Shown here: positions 42,547-51,955 of the stretch, piece by piece | Position numbering within the stretch: position 1 is the first letter of the stretch | Layout: the number at the start of each line of letters is the position of its first letter | DNA from: Actinomyces sp. oral taxon 171 str. F0337 | GTDB taxonomy: Bacteria; Actinomycetota; Actinomycetes; Actinomycetales; Actinomycetaceae | Direction: 5' to 3' | DNA length: 64,000 bases | NCBI RefSeq assembly: GCF_005696555.1 | Contig: NZ_CP040005.1 | Location: 2,666,001-2,730,000 of the forward strand | Made by a program: the position numbers and the translations under genes | The notes under the pieces: model-generated | What the model was told of the DNA's origin: nothing | Seen by the model: the letters and a program-made list of their open reading frames with translations, nothing else | The model's database searches: none

Positions 42547-44655
42547 GTGCAGCCATCGCAGATCCTTCACGCCATCCGCAGGAACCTTGTCGCCTGCCTC
42601 GTCATCCTGCTCGTATGCATCCTGGCCGGGCTGGGGGTGGCCCTGGCGACGAAGCCGGTCGCGGCGGCCACCACGACCCTGGGCATCCAGCCCAAGTCCA
42701 AGGAGACCCCGTCCTTCTCCACCCAGGCCAAGGACCTCATGCCGACCCTGGTGGAGCTCTCCACGAGCCCGAAGGTCCTCGATCCAGCGGCGGCCAACCT
42801 GAACATGGAGACCACCGATCTGTCGGATGCGCTGACGGTCACCAACCCGCCCGAGACCCTGGTCCTGTCCATTACCGCCAAGGCCGGCAGCAAGCAGGAG
42901 GCTGTCGACATGGCCCAGGCGACGGCCGACTCGCTCAACAAGGAGCTCTCCTCCGGCGAGCTCCTGGGTAAGCAGGCCCTGGGGATGACGACGAGCACCA
43001 CCTCGCCGGCCACCACGGCCAACACCACCATGGAGCGCCCCGGCGCCCAGGCCGCGGCGATCTCCGGGCTGCTGCTGGGGCTGCTGGCCTCCGTCTCCTA
43101 CGCGATGTTCCGTCACCGTCGGGACAGCGGCCATAGTGGGGACAGCGGTTCCGAGGGCCTTCCCGGGCGTACGGCGGCCGCTCTCAACGCCCTGAGGCAG
43201 AAGACCTCGGACCTGCTGCGACCGAGCCGGCCGCCAGCGCAGCCTCAGGTGCAGGCGCAGCCGCCTTACCAGTATCAGCAGATCCCGGCCCCGACGTCCC
43301 CCGAGGTCCCTGCCGCCCCGGCCCCCGGCGCCATGGCGACGCAGTCAGCCTCCTCCTCAATGCCGTCGCCCGTCCCGGCGCCGTCCTTCTCGACCCCGCG
43401 GTCGCAGCAGCAGACGACCGCGATGCCCGCGATCTCCGACTCCGCCTACTCGGCCGCCCAGCCAGCGCCCTCCGCTCAGGAGCCGGCCCGTGCCCCTGCG
43501 CCGCCGCCCTCCTCGGTCTCACCAGTGCCCGCCACATCATCGACCCGCTCCCCCGTCTCCATGAGCGCGGCACCGCTGTCGTCGGCATCGGGGGCCGCGG
43601 CCCCCACGCAGTCCTCTGCTCAGGCCTCCGCTCCGGACCCCGCACACAGCTTCGCCTCCGGCATCACCTCCGCCCTGCAGCGACAGCGGGCCTATCAGCC
43701 CGCGCCAGTCACCCCGGCCGGGACCGCTTCGTCTCAGTCGGCCCCCGATGCCACCGCCTCCTACAGGCACGCGCCGCTGCCCCCGCCTCTGCCCACCCCC
43801 GCCGACCTGACGGTACCGGCCTCCCCGTCGATCGCGGTGCAGCCCTACACGACCACCCCGTCCTCCGGGAGCCATCGTTTCCCGGGCGCACCGGACGGTC
43901 CCACTCGGCGCAGCACCGCCCTGCCCACCGGGCAGACCGTCTCAGCGTCCTCGGGGTCCTCAGCATCCCCGGCCTCCTCCGCCGCCTCGGTAGGGTCCTC
44001 CTACCAGTACCCTCCGACACCGGCCCCGGCATCCTCGTCCACCGGCTCCCCCGCCTCCGCCACGCCGGCCACCGGCCGTCGGCGCGCCTCCGCACCGAGC
44101 GTGCCCACTCGGCGGCGCATCACCTCACCGTCAACGGACCGCCCGGTAGCAGCGACTGGATGGCAGGACGCCTCCTCCCTGCCGACGACAACGAGCCGGC
44201 GCCGGGTCCAGCCGGTGCCCTCTGCCCCCGAGCCCCCGGTTGCCGCTGAAGCCTCACGTGGCGCGGTGCGCAAGCAGGACTCGGCCTCCGAGACCGGTTC
44301 CTCCTCCTCGTCCCCTTCGACGTCGATGCGTCAGCAGGCGCCCTCGCGCCGGCAGACCCTCGCTCGTCGTCGGCGGATGTCCAAGCCGCGGCTGACTCTC
44401 GTGACGCCGCTGTCCGAGGAGTCCTCCATCGAGCAGACCCGACATCTCGCGCCGGTGCCGACGTCGGCGAGTGGCCGCCACCGCAGTCCTGACCCGCCGG
44501 ACGCCCCACCTCCGCCTCCGCCGCCGTCGATCCAACCCGGCCAGCAGATGGCCTCGGCGTCGTCGGCCGCCGCGGCTCCGCGCTCAGCCCCCGCCCCAGG
44601 GGCCTCCGCGGCCTCGGCCGGCCGCCGAGCACAGTCGACGGGCCGCTCCTGGTAG
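42547..44655 (+). CDS. Wzz-like chain-length determinant with long Pro/Ser-rich tail
   Basis: 702 residues from GTG 42547. That start has GAGGAG just before it and aligns with the start of the paralogue at 51956; ATGs at 42460 and 42535 are weaker. Residues 1-190 form the chain-length module: membrane span 1 (LVACLVILLVCILAGLGVAL), an external helical region with TLVELSTSPKVL, and span 2 (AAAISGLLLGLLASVSYAMF). The remaining 500 residues are a cytoplasmic Pro/Ser/Ala-rich, basic, low-complexity tail without a kinase domain. Likely partner of the divergent polymerase. Confidence 0.75.
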   Translation: MQPSQILHAIRRNLVACLVILLVCILAGLGVALATKPVAAATTTLGIQPKSKETPSFSTQAKDLMPTLVELSTSPKVLDPAAANLNMETTDLSDALTVTNPPETLVLSITAKAGSKQEAVDMAQATADSLNKELSSGELLGKQALGMTTSTTSPATTANTTMERPGAQAAAISGLLLGLLASVSYAMFRHRRDSGHSGDSGSEGLPGRTAAALNALRQKTSDLLRPSRPPAQPQVQAQPPYQYQQIPAPTSPEVPAAPAPGAMATQSASSSMPSPVPAPSFSTPRSQQQTTAMPAISDSAYSAAQPAPSAQEPARAPAPPPSSVSPVPATSSTRSPVSMSAAPLSSASGAAAPTQSSAQASAPDPAHSFASGITSALQRQRAYQPAPVTPAGTASSQSAPDATASYRHAPLPPPLPTPADLTVPASPSIAVQPYTTTPSSGSHRFPGAPDGPTRRSTALPTGQTVSASSGSSASPASSAASVGSSYQYPPTPAPASSSTGSPASATPATGRRRASAPSVPTRRRITSPSTDRPVAATGWQDASSLPTTTSRRRVQPVPSAPEPPVAAEASRGAVRKQDSASETGSSSSSPSTSMRQQAPSRRQTLARRRRMSKPRLTLVTPLSEESSIEQTRHLAPVPTSASGRHRSPDPPDAPPPPPPPSIQPGQQMASASSAAAAPRSAPAPGASAASAGRRAQSTGRSW

Positions 44656-44679
44656 GCCGGCTGCCGGCACCACCGTGAA

Positions 44680-44714
44680 GGGCGGGTCCGATGCTCAAGG
44701 CATCGGACCCGCCC
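44680..44714. terminator. Perfect 15-bp terminator hairpin
   Basis: 44680-44694 is the exact reverse complement of 44700-44714, 5-nt loop, 25 bp after the Wzz-like gene, followed by TGTTCATG. It lies between convergent genes and may serve both. Confidence 0.85.
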
Positions 44715-44776
44715 TGTTCATGCTCACACAGGGCCGCGTGAGTCACAGGGCACCAGGATCACCGCGGCCCGGGCAC

Positions 44777-46681
44777 TCAGTGGCCGTCCTTCTCCTCGGG
44801 CGAACCATCGGCCTCGTCGTCAGCATTGGCCTGGTTGTTGCCGTCCTGGTCCGCATTCTTGGCGGCATCGTCAGCATTGGCGGGATCCGCGTTGTCCGCC
44901 TTCCTGGGAACCGTGACGCTCGGCATCTGGGCGGTAATGGTGTTTCCGCTGGGATCGGAGACCACCAGGCGGTAGGTGTGCTCGCCGGCCGAGCAGGTGG
45001 TGTCCTCCAGACTGTGGTCGTTGAGCGCCCAGCGGGTGTCGCTGATCTTCTCGGTGGCCACCGGCGTGGTCTCGTTGTCCCGGTAGAGGCTGTAGGTCAG
45101 GGTCGGGTCGTCACGGTCCCAGGTGGCGGTGAAGGAGACCTTGACCGAGCCCGACGTCGTCACCTCCGCCCTGGCGGCCAGGTTCTCGGCCTTGCCCTCG
45201 GGAGGCAGCGTGGGCTGACCGGCGCGCCGTGGATAGCGCACGATCCCCTGCTGGACCTTGCCGTCGGCCTCGATGAACTCACCCACCATGAGGACGTACT
45301 TGTCGGTGACGTCGACCTTGTAGGCGGCCTGGGACATCTTCGTGACCTTGCCCGCCTCCAGGTCCGGGTACCAGCCGATGATCGTGGGGCTCTTGAGACC
45401 CGAGGTCGACCAGTCCTGGTAGCCGTCGGCGACGCCCTGCTGGCGGATGGTGATGTCGGGACTGTTGGTGAAGGCCATGGCCCGCACGTAGAGGGGATGA
45501 GAGCCGTCCTTGCGCACCTCGGGCATGTTGGGGAAGCCGTAGATGGTCTCGCAGGAGTGGGCGTGCCCCACCGTGTAGACGATCTCCTTGGTGGGGGCGA
45601 TCCCGTAGGTGTCACCGTGGCAGGGCTCGAGCCAGATGAGGTTGCCGTTCCAGTCGGCCTTAAAGCTCCCTTCGAGGTTGGCCTCGTCGAGGCGTCCGAC
45701 GGCGGAGTATGCCGTGGCGTAGAAACCGGCGTCGTCGACGGCGATATCGAAGATGGCTGCCTTCTCACCGGCCGTGCGCACGGTGTCGTTGACCGGCATG
45801 GGCAGCACCTCACCGGTGGAGGCGTCCAGGAGAGCCATCCCGTAGCCGGGCCTGCTCGAGCCGTTGACTGAGGAGAAGGAGCCGCCGATAACGACCTTGG
45901 AGTGGTCCGGGGAGACCTCGATCGCGTAAACCTGGGCGTTGGGGCCCTCGGCGGACGCGGTCCAGTCCAGGAGCTCGCCGGTGGAGGCCTTGAGGGCGGC
46001 CAGTCGGGTCCGCTGCTGTTTGTTCACCTTGGTGAAGTAGCCCCCGACGTAGAGGGTGTCACCGGCCACCGCGATGTCCTTGACAGTGGTGCTGAACACG
46101 GGTTGGAAGGAGGAGATGAGGGTGCCGTGCCCGTGGGAGATGTCGAAAGCGGCCAGGCGGCTGTGCCACTCGTCGTTGACCCTGTCGAACTCCCCGGCGA
46201 CGTAGAGGGTCTTGCCGTCCTCGGAGAGGGCCAGGCTTCGTCCCGCACCGTTGAGCGTGGGGGCGAAGTCCTCGATGAGCTCCCCGGTGGTGAGGTCGTA
46301 GGCCAGGATGTTGGAGCGCGGGACCTCCTGCTGTCCTGCAAGGGCCCCGGCCGGTCGGGCGCTGTTGAAGCTGCCGACGACGTAGACCACGTCGCCGACG
46401 ACGAGCTGTCCCCAGGCGACGCCGTCGATCTGCACCGTGGGCAGGGGCGCGGCCGTGTACACGGGCTCCTGAAGCGACTGACCGGTGGGGTCTGCGCCCG
46501 CGTCGGCCTCACCCCCGTTGTCGCCGACATTGCCGGAACCGTCGGCATCAGCGTTGGCCTCAGTCTTTTCCTCAGCCGTCGCCACCGGAGCGGCCGGGGT
46601 CAGGGCGATCATCGAGGTGAGCAGGAGCGGCAGGAGGGACAGGATGATGAAAAGACGAGGGGTGGTGGAGAGACGACGCAT
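44777..46681 (-). CDS. Secreted beta-propeller protein with fibronectin-like C-terminal domain
   Basis: 634 residues from ATG 46681 (CTGGAGG upstream). Sec signal peptide (LFIILSLLPLLLTSMIALTP), an acidic linker, then repeated blade-like motifs of the LYVGG.F..VN..R..LAALKASTGELLDW type (about 90-480), a fibronectin-III-like domain (about 500-600) and an Asp/Asn/Ala-rich C-terminal tail. There is no LPXTG motif or C-terminal membrane anchor, so it is probably released or held through other surface partners. The combination suggests an adhesin or glycan-binding protein; no catalytic residues recognised. Confidence 0.75.
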   Translation of the reverse strand: MRRLSTTPRLFIILSLLPLLLTSMIALTPAAPVATAEEKTEANADADGSGNVGDNGGEADAGADPTGQSLQEPVYTAAPLPTVQIDGVAWGQLVVGDVVYVVGSFNSARPAGALAGQQEVPRSNILAYDLTTGELIEDFAPTLNGAGRSLALSEDGKTLYVAGEFDRVNDEWHSRLAAFDISHGHGTLISSFQPVFSTTVKDIAVAGDTLYVGGYFTKVNKQQRTRLAALKASTGELLDWTASAEGPNAQVYAIEVSPDHSKVVIGGSFSSVNGSSRPGYGMALLDASTGEVLPMPVNDTVRTAGEKAAIFDIAVDDAGFYATAYSAVGRLDEANLEGSFKADWNGNLIWLEPCHGDTYGIAPTKEIVYTVGHAHSCETIYGFPNMPEVRKDGSHPLYVRAMAFTNSPDITIRQQGVADGYQDWSTSGLKSPTIIGWYPDLEAGKVTKMSQAAYKVDVTDKYVLMVGEFIEADGKVQQGIVRYPRRAGQPTLPPEGKAENLAARAEVTTSGSVKVSFTATWDRDDPTLTYSLYRDNETTPVATEKISDTRWALNDHSLEDTTCSAGEHTYRLVVSDPSGNTITAQMPSVTVPRKADNADPANADDAAKNADQDGNNQANADDEADGSPEEKDGH

Positions 46682-47102
46682 GGAGACCTCCAGGACATAT
46701 GGCAACCAACGCGCAAGCGGATCACGGTGTACCGTTGACATCCGGCCGTATAAGGCCCGTGAAAGTCACTGGTGAATGCGGTGACAACAATTAATCTAAG
46801 TGGTTGCACGCATTGGTTCGGGGAGCACATTCCGCTCATGCGGAACACGAAGAGGGAACGAAGGAGAAACGAATCGATGACAACGTCACGCTACGCCACC
46901 ATGAGGTTGGATTGCAATGAAATTGTTATCTCAAGGTTACTCCGCACTCTGAGCGGACTCTCCGTCATGGGCAGCACGCCCCATGAGAAACGCCCTCACC
47001 GGACCCTGGTGATGGGGCCCGGCGAGGGCAGGAGCACGATGTCAGAAGACAGGGGCGCGGCGGGATCGCGCAGGCCCTGGGGCCCGCTCGACCCTACCGG
47101 CC
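46682..47102. other. Intergenic region upstream of the propeller gene
   Basis: 421 bp. The part near 46750-46940 is AT-rich for this genome and probably holds the promoter of the propeller gene. The prs terminator occupies 46992-47029. An open frame on the plus strand at 46772-47170 looks spurious. Confidence 0.6.
46992..47029 (-). terminator. Rho-independent terminator of prs
   Basis: GCCCTC-A-CCGG (46992-47002) pairs with CCGG-C-GAGGGC (47019-47029); on the minus strand the stem is followed by GTTTCTC, 74 bp after the prs stop. Confidence 0.75.
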
Positions 47103-48095
47103 TCAGGCGCCGGCGACGCCGACGGTGTCGAAGAGCGAGGCCACCGAGCCGTCATCGAAGACGGCCTTGATCGCCCGGGCCAGCAGCGGCGCGATCGGCA
47201 GGACCGTCAGCTGGTCGAAGCGCTTGCCGGCGGGGATCGGCAGGGTGTCGGTGACGATGACCTCGCGGGCCCCGCAGGTGGAGAGCCGGTCCACGGCCGG
47301 ACCGGAGAGCACCCCGTGGGTCGCGGCGACGATGACGTCCTTGGCGCCGGAGTCCAGGAGCACCTGGACGGCCTTGGCGATGGTGCCGCCGGTGTCGATC
47401 ATGTCGTCGACCAGGACGCAGGAGCGCCCCTCGACGTCGCCGACGACGCGATTGGCCACCGACTCGTTGGGACGGGTGACGTCACGGGTCTTGTGGACGA
47501 AGGCCAGCGGAGCGCCACCGAGCTGGTTGGCCCAGCGCTCGGCCACCCGGATGCGGCCGGCGTCGGGGGAGACGACGGCGGCGTTGGCCGGGTCGACGCG
47601 GGTGCGCACGTAGTCCACGAGCACCGGCTGGGCCCACAGGTGGTCCCAGGGGCCGTCGAAGAAGCCCTGCTCCTGGGAGGTGTGAAGGTCCACGCTCATG
47701 AGGCGGTCGGCGCCGGCGGTCTTGTAGAGGTCCGCCACGAGGCGGGCGCTGATGGGCTCGCGCCCCAGGTGCTTCTTGTCCTGACGGGCGTACGGGAAGA
47801 AGGGTGCCACCACGGTGATGCGCTTGGCGGAGGCGCGCTTGAGGGCGTCCACCATGATGAGCTGCTCCATGAGCCAGTCGTTGACGCGGTCGCCGTGGGA
47901 CTGGACGACGAACACGTCGCAGCCGCGCACCGACTCGTTGAAGCGGACGTAGGTCTCCCCGTTGGCGAAGTCGTAGGCCGTGGAGGACAGCACCTCGGTG
48001 CCGAGCTCGCTGGCCACGTCCTGGGCGAGCTCGGGATGGGCGCGCCCGGAGACGACGACCAGCCGTTTCTCACCCTTGGTAATGATGCCCGTCAT
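47103..48095 (-). CDS. prs: Ribose-phosphate pyrophosphokinase
   Basis: 330 residues. Makes PRPP from ribose 5-phosphate and ATP for nucleotide, histidine and tryptophan synthesis. VVSGRAHPELAQDVASELG (N-terminal strand), APFFPYARQDKK (ATP loop), DLHTSQEQGFFDGP and the PRPP-binding motif CVLVDDMIDTGGTI are intact. It follows glmU on the same strand with a 146-bp gap, the standard actinobacterial order, and has its own terminator. Confidence 0.97.
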   Translation of the reverse strand: MTGIITKGEKRLVVVSGRAHPELAQDVASELGTEVLSSTAYDFANGETYVRFNESVRGCDVFVVQSHGDRVNDWLMEQLIMVDALKRASAKRITVVAPFFPYARQDKKHLGREPISARLVADLYKTAGADRLMSVDLHTSQEQGFFDGPWDHLWAQPVLVDYVRTRVDPANAAVVSPDAGRIRVAERWANQLGGAPLAFVHKTRDVTRPNESVANRVVGDVEGRSCVLVDDMIDTGGTIAKAVQVLLDSGAKDVIVAATHGVLSGPAVDRLSTCGAREVIVTDTLPIPAGKRFDQLTVLPIAPLLARAIKAVFDDGSVASLFDTVGVAGA

Positions 48096-48241
48096 GACGT
48101 GGTTCCCTTCTCACGGCCGGTGCGGCCCTCGGTGTGACTGTTGGAGACGGAGGTGAAGGTCAGTGATCGGTACGGCCGGCACGGCCAGCACGACCAGCAC
48201 GGCCTGACCGGGCGGGGCCGAAGGTGCGCTGCGCTCATGCG

Positions 48242-49234
48242 TCAGGCCCGGGCACCGTCGGCGTCGAGCTGGCTGAAGGGGGTCACGACGCAGCCGGCCG
48301 GGATCACGGCGTCGGTGAGGATCGCGTAGGCGCCCACGCGGGCGCCCTGGCCGATCCGGGTGGTTCCGCGCACGAGGACGCCCTGCTCGAGGGTGACGTC
48401 CTGGGCGAGCTCAGCGGTGACGTCCACCCAGGTGGAGGCCGGGTCGACGACGCCGACGCCCTGGGCCATCCAGTCGGCGAGGACACGGCGGTTGAGCTCG
48501 GCGCCGAGCTCGGCGAGCTGGGCGCGGTCGTTGCAGCCCTCGACGAGCCAGTGGTCGGCGACGACCAGCGCACTGGTGGACCGTCCGGCCCGGTGCGCGT
48601 GGGCGACGACATCGGTGAGGTAGACCTCGCCCTGGTCGTTGTCCGTGCCCAGGGTCGCCAGGGCGGTGCGCAGGTGGGCGGCGTCGAAGACGTAGACACC
48701 GGCGTTGATCTCTCGGATGGCGCGCTGGGCCTCGCTGGCGTCGCGCTGCTCGACGACGGCCGAGACGGTGCCGTCGGCCTCGCGCACGACGCGCCCGTAG
48801 CCGGTGGGGTCGTCGAGCTCGGTGGTCAGCAGGGTGACGGCGTCCCCCCGCTGGGTGTGCTGGGCCAGGAGCTCCTTGAGCGTGGCGGTGTCCAGCAGCG
48901 GGACGTCACCACTGGTGACGATGACGGGCCCGTCCAGGTCCTCGGGCAGGGCGGCCAGCCCGCAGGCGACGGCCCGCCCGGTGCCGGGGACCTCGTCCTG
49001 GTCGGCCGGGACGGCGTCGGGGGCGACCTCGGCGAGGTGGGCGATGACGGCATCGCGCTCGTGGCGCACGACGACGACGAGGTGCTGGGGCTCGAGCCCC
49101 CTGGCTGCGGTGACGGCGTGGTCAACCAGGCTGCGACCGCCGATCCGGTGCAGAACCTTGGGGGTGACCGATCGCATACGAGTTCCCTTGCCTGCGGCCA
49201 TGACGATGACGGCGGCGGGTGCGGTAGGCGTCAC
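48242..49234 (-). CDS. glmU: GlmU-like UDP-GlcNAc pyrophosphorylase lacking the acetyltransferase domain
   Basis: 330 residues from GTG 49234 (GAAGAGGA upstream). The N-terminal uridylyltransferase domain is complete: VIVMAAGKGTRMRSVTPKVLH, PGTGRAVACGLAAL, VTSGDVPLL and EINAGVYVFDA. Full GlmU has about 450-490 residues with a left-handed beta-helix acetyltransferase; here only about 60 residues of helix (DVTLEQGVLVRGTTRIGQGA) remain before the stop, and the catalytic His region is absent. The downstream 146 bp do not encode the missing part in any frame. It should make UDP-GlcNAc from GlcNAc-1-phosphate only. Confidence 0.88.
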   Translation of the reverse strand: MTPTAPAAVIVMAAGKGTRMRSVTPKVLHRIGGRSLVDHAVTAARGLEPQHLVVVVRHERDAVIAHLAEVAPDAVPADQDEVPGTGRAVACGLAALPEDLDGPVIVTSGDVPLLDTATLKELLAQHTQRGDAVTLLTTELDDPTGYGRVVREADGTVSAVVEQRDASEAQRAIREINAGVYVFDAAHLRTALATLGTDNDQGEVYLTDVVAHAHRAGRSTSALVVADHWLVEGCNDRAQLAELGAELNRRVLADWMAQGVGVVDPASTWVDVTAELAQDVTLEQGVLVRGTTRIGQGARVGAYAILTDAVIPAGCVVTPFSQLDADGARA

Positions 49235-49424
49235 GTGTCCTCTTCTCACAGTTTCGCGCCCGGGCTCCCGACGTCTCCGGCCGCGACCGGGCGGAGGACG
49301 GGACGGACTCCAACGGTTTCTGAAATCAGGTACGGATGGACGGTTGGCGCGCGTCCCACCGGCGACCGGTGACCGCCGTCGGGCGTGAGAGCGAGGGAAC
49401 CCCAACGCCACTCATGCTACGCCG

Positions 49425-49496
49425 CTCCGCCCCCAGGATTCGAACCCGGACCTCAAGGCTCCAAAGGCCTGCGTGCTGCCGCTACACCAGGGCGGA
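49425..49496 (-). tRNA. tRNA-Gln (anticodon UUG)
   Basis: Minus strand; acceptor stem TCCGCCC/GGGCGGA with discriminator G, D arm, anticodon loop CTTTGGA (anticodon TTG) on a CAGGC/GCCTT stem, and T loop TTCGAAT. CCA is not encoded. It lies 190 bp upstream of glmU on the same strand. No integrase or duplicated 3' end lies beside it. Confidence 0.95.
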
Positions 49497-49695
49497 AGGA
49501 CACATCCCGACCCGGGCCTGGCGGCGAGGGGCGAGACGCCGGGACAGTCTCTCACGTCCCGGTCGCGCTCGGCACCTTCGCGGCGATTCAGCGCGCCCCC
49601 GCAGGCTCCTGGCACCGGATCTCGCACATCTGCGGGGTGCATGCCACACTCGTCGGGCTTCGCGGTCGGCCGGGAGGACAGGGCAGGATGGGGGC

Positions 49696-50916
49696 ATGTC
49701 CAGTTCCTCCTCCGCTCCCTCTCCCTCCTCCGGCAAGCCGGCAGCGGTGCGCCTCATCGAGCTCGACGGGCTGCGTGGGCTGGCTGCCGTCGTCGTGCTC
49801 ATCCACCACGCCCTGGAGACCGTGCCCGCGCTGGCGGAGGTCGGGGCGCGGCCCGGCACCGTGCCCACCGGCACCTTCAACCGGATCCTCACTCAGAGTC
49901 CCCTCCACCTGCTGTGGGCGGGCCATGAGGCCGTCCTCATCTTCTTCGTCCTGTCCGGCGTGGCCCTGACCTACCCGGTGGCCCGCCGCCACGCCCAGGG
50001 GCGGCGCTTCGACTGGGTCGACTACGCGCCGAGGCGCTTCGTGCGCCTGTGGCTGCCGGCGGCGGCCTCCACCACCTTCGCGGTCATCGCGATGCTGCTC
50101 GTGCCGCGCTCGAAGGATCCGGCGCTGGGGCACTGGATGACCGTCACCCATCCCAGAGGGCTCGGGGCGCGTCAGATGCTCATGGAGTACCTGCTCATCC
50201 CCAAGCACGCCTACCGCAACACCGTCCTGTGGTCGTTGCACGCCGAGGCGATCTTCTCCTTCGTGCTGCCCCTGATGATCCTCGGGGTGGCCCTGTGCGC
50301 CCGCTGGCGGGTCTCCTGGCTGCCGGTGGCGGCCGCCCTGGCCGTGCCCGTCATCACCGCCAGCCCCGGATCGGGCAGCTACCTGCCGGTCTTCACCGTG
50401 GGCGCGGTCATGGGCTGGGCCTGGGGGCACAACCCCGCCCCGGTCCCCGAACGCCCCCGGCCCTGGGCGACGGCGCAGGCCCTGGTGTGCCTGCTGCTCA
50501 TCACCCTGGCCTGGTGGCCGGGGATGGAGAGCCACACGGCTCAGCGCCTGGCCAACGCGGTCACCCTGGCGGCGGCCGCCTACCTGGTCCACCTCGTGGT
50601 GAGGGCCGGGGCGCTGCGCGGCCTGCTGCGCTCGCGCACCGTGCAGTACCTGGGGCTCATGTCCTTCTCCCTCTACCTTGTGCATGAACCGGTCGTGGTC
50701 TCGCTGCGGCTGTTGACGCACTCGATCTCGCCGTGGTGGCTGCTCATCCTGGCACCGCTCGTCTCGGCACCGCTGACCTGGCTGTTCCAGCGCTACATCG
50801 AGGCCCCCAGCCACCGGCTGGCCCGCCGCACCGGGGCCCTGGCCTCGGCGCGCTTCGCCCAGTGGTCCGAGCGCCGTCGCTCCGGCCGACCGGCCGACCG
50901 GAGCAGTGGGGCCTAG
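49696..50916 (+). CDS. Acyltransferase 3 family membrane protein (OafA/YrhL-like)
   Basis: 406 residues from ATG 49696; the frame is open further upstream but crosses the tRNA. LIELDGLRGLAAVVVLIHHA is the family start with the catalytic-type His, FFVLSGVALTYPV and WSLHAEAIFSFVLPLMI follow, and there are about ten membrane spans. Such proteins transfer acetyl or other acyl groups onto surface polysaccharides, peptidoglycan or lipids. It is followed after 2 nt by a TetR gene, so the two are cotranscribed. Confidence 0.9.
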   Translation: MSSSSSAPSPSSGKPAAVRLIELDGLRGLAAVVVLIHHALETVPALAEVGARPGTVPTGTFNRILTQSPLHLLWAGHEAVLIFFVLSGVALTYPVARRHAQGRRFDWVDYAPRRFVRLWLPAAASTTFAVIAMLLVPRSKDPALGHWMTVTHPRGLGARQMLMEYLLIPKHAYRNTVLWSLHAEAIFSFVLPLMILGVALCARWRVSWLPVAAALAVPVITASPGSGSYLPVFTVGAVMGWAWGHNPAPVPERPRPWATAQALVCLLLITLAWWPGMESHTAQRLANAVTLAAAAYLVHLVVRAGALRGLLRSRTVQYLGLMSFSLYLVHEPVVVSLRLLTHSISPWWLLILAPLVSAPLTWLFQRYIEAPSHRLARRTGALASARFAQWSERRRSGRPADRSSGA

Positions 50917-50918
50917 CC

Positions 50919-51713
50919 ATGGCGACCAAACGCACCCGCATGAGCGCCAGTGAGCGGCGCGAGCAGCTGATCGCCGTGGCCCGTGGGCTGTTCGCCGAGC
51001 GCGGCTTCGACGCCACGAGCGTGGAGGAGGTGGCGGCCCGCGCCCAGGTGTCCAAGCCGGTGGTCTACGAGCACTTCGGCGGCAAGGAGGGACTGTACGC
51101 CGTCGTCGTCGACCGGGAGATCACCACGATCTCCGCTGCGATCTCCTCGGCGATCGCAGCCCCCGCAGCAGGCGCCGCAGCGGGTCCGGAGGCCGGCCGG
51201 CGCGGACCGGGAGAGTCTGACGCCTCAGGCTCGGCCTCACGGATCGCCGAGCGGGCCGCCCTGGCCCTGCTGACCTATATCGAGGACTCCCCCGACGGTT
51301 TCCGCATCCTCTCGGCGGGCTCGGACCGCGCCGCCGGCACCTACTCCACGCTGCTGGCCGACGTCGCCATCGAGGTCTCCGGGATCCTCGCCTCGCAGTT
51401 CGCCGCCCACGACCTCGATCCGCGCACGGCCCCGCTGTACGCCCAGATGCTGGTGGGCATCGTGGCCATGCCGGCTCAGTGGTGGCTGGAGAACCGGTCG
51501 ATGAGCAAGGAGGAGGTGGCCGCTCACATGGTCAACCTCGCCTGGAACGGCTTGCGCGGCATGAAGGCCAGGCCCACGCTCCACTCGGGCCCCGCGGACG
51601 GCTCACGCAGCGCCGACGGCGCAGCCGCCGGCGCCCCGGGGCAGGGAACCGACTCCCGCACCGAGGCCCCGGCCACTGCGGGAGCACCGCTGAACGCCCC
51701 TGAGCACCACTGA
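50919..51713 (+). CDS. TetR-family transcriptional regulator
   Basis: 264 residues from ATG 50919. The N-terminal HTH (RREQLIAVARGLFAERGFDA, TSVEEVAARAQVSKPVVYEHF) is clear; an Ala/Gly/Pro-rich insert at about 75-105 and a disordered C-terminal tail of about 45 residues lengthen it. The middle helices form the ligand and dimer domain. It is 2 nt after the acyltransferase gene and may regulate that operon; the ligand is unknown. Confidence 0.93.
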   Translation: MATKRTRMSASERREQLIAVARGLFAERGFDATSVEEVAARAQVSKPVVYEHFGGKEGLYAVVVDREITTISAAISSAIAAPAAGAAAGPEAGRRGPGESDASGSASRIAERAALALLTYIEDSPDGFRILSAGSDRAAGTYSTLLADVAIEVSGILASQFAAHDLDPRTAPLYAQMLVGIVAMPAQWWLENRSMSKEEVAAHMVNLAWNGLRGMKARPTLHSGPADGSRSADGAAAGAPGQGTDSRTEAPATAGAPLNAPEHH

Positions 51714-51955
51714 GGGCAGCCCCGGAGCCGCTCACGCTCGCGTCGTCATGGAATGCGCTCCACCCGGCGGACGCCCGTCGCATTCGTCACTACCCGGCCG
51801 GTCGATCAGCCTGCGGGTGCCAGCATTCTTCGAGCATCAATGACCCAACGGGTTCTGAGAAGTGCCCGGGAAGGAGGTGATTCACTCCCTGTGCCCGGCT
51901 CACGCCCCAAACGGGGCGCTATTCTGTTGCTCCCGCAATCACCGAAACGGAACCC

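Noticed and set aside
46772..47170. Plus-strand open frame of 132 codons
   Set aside because: It crosses the prs terminator and the prs 3' end, and its product is Arg-rich without similarity.
48096..48241. Frameshifted acetyltransferase half of glmU
   Set aside because: No frame downstream of the stop encodes hexapeptide repeats or the catalytic block, and prs begins 146 bp later.
49425..49496. Integrated element at tRNA-Gln
   Set aside because: No integrase and no duplicated tRNA 3' end were seen in the flanking 5 kb.
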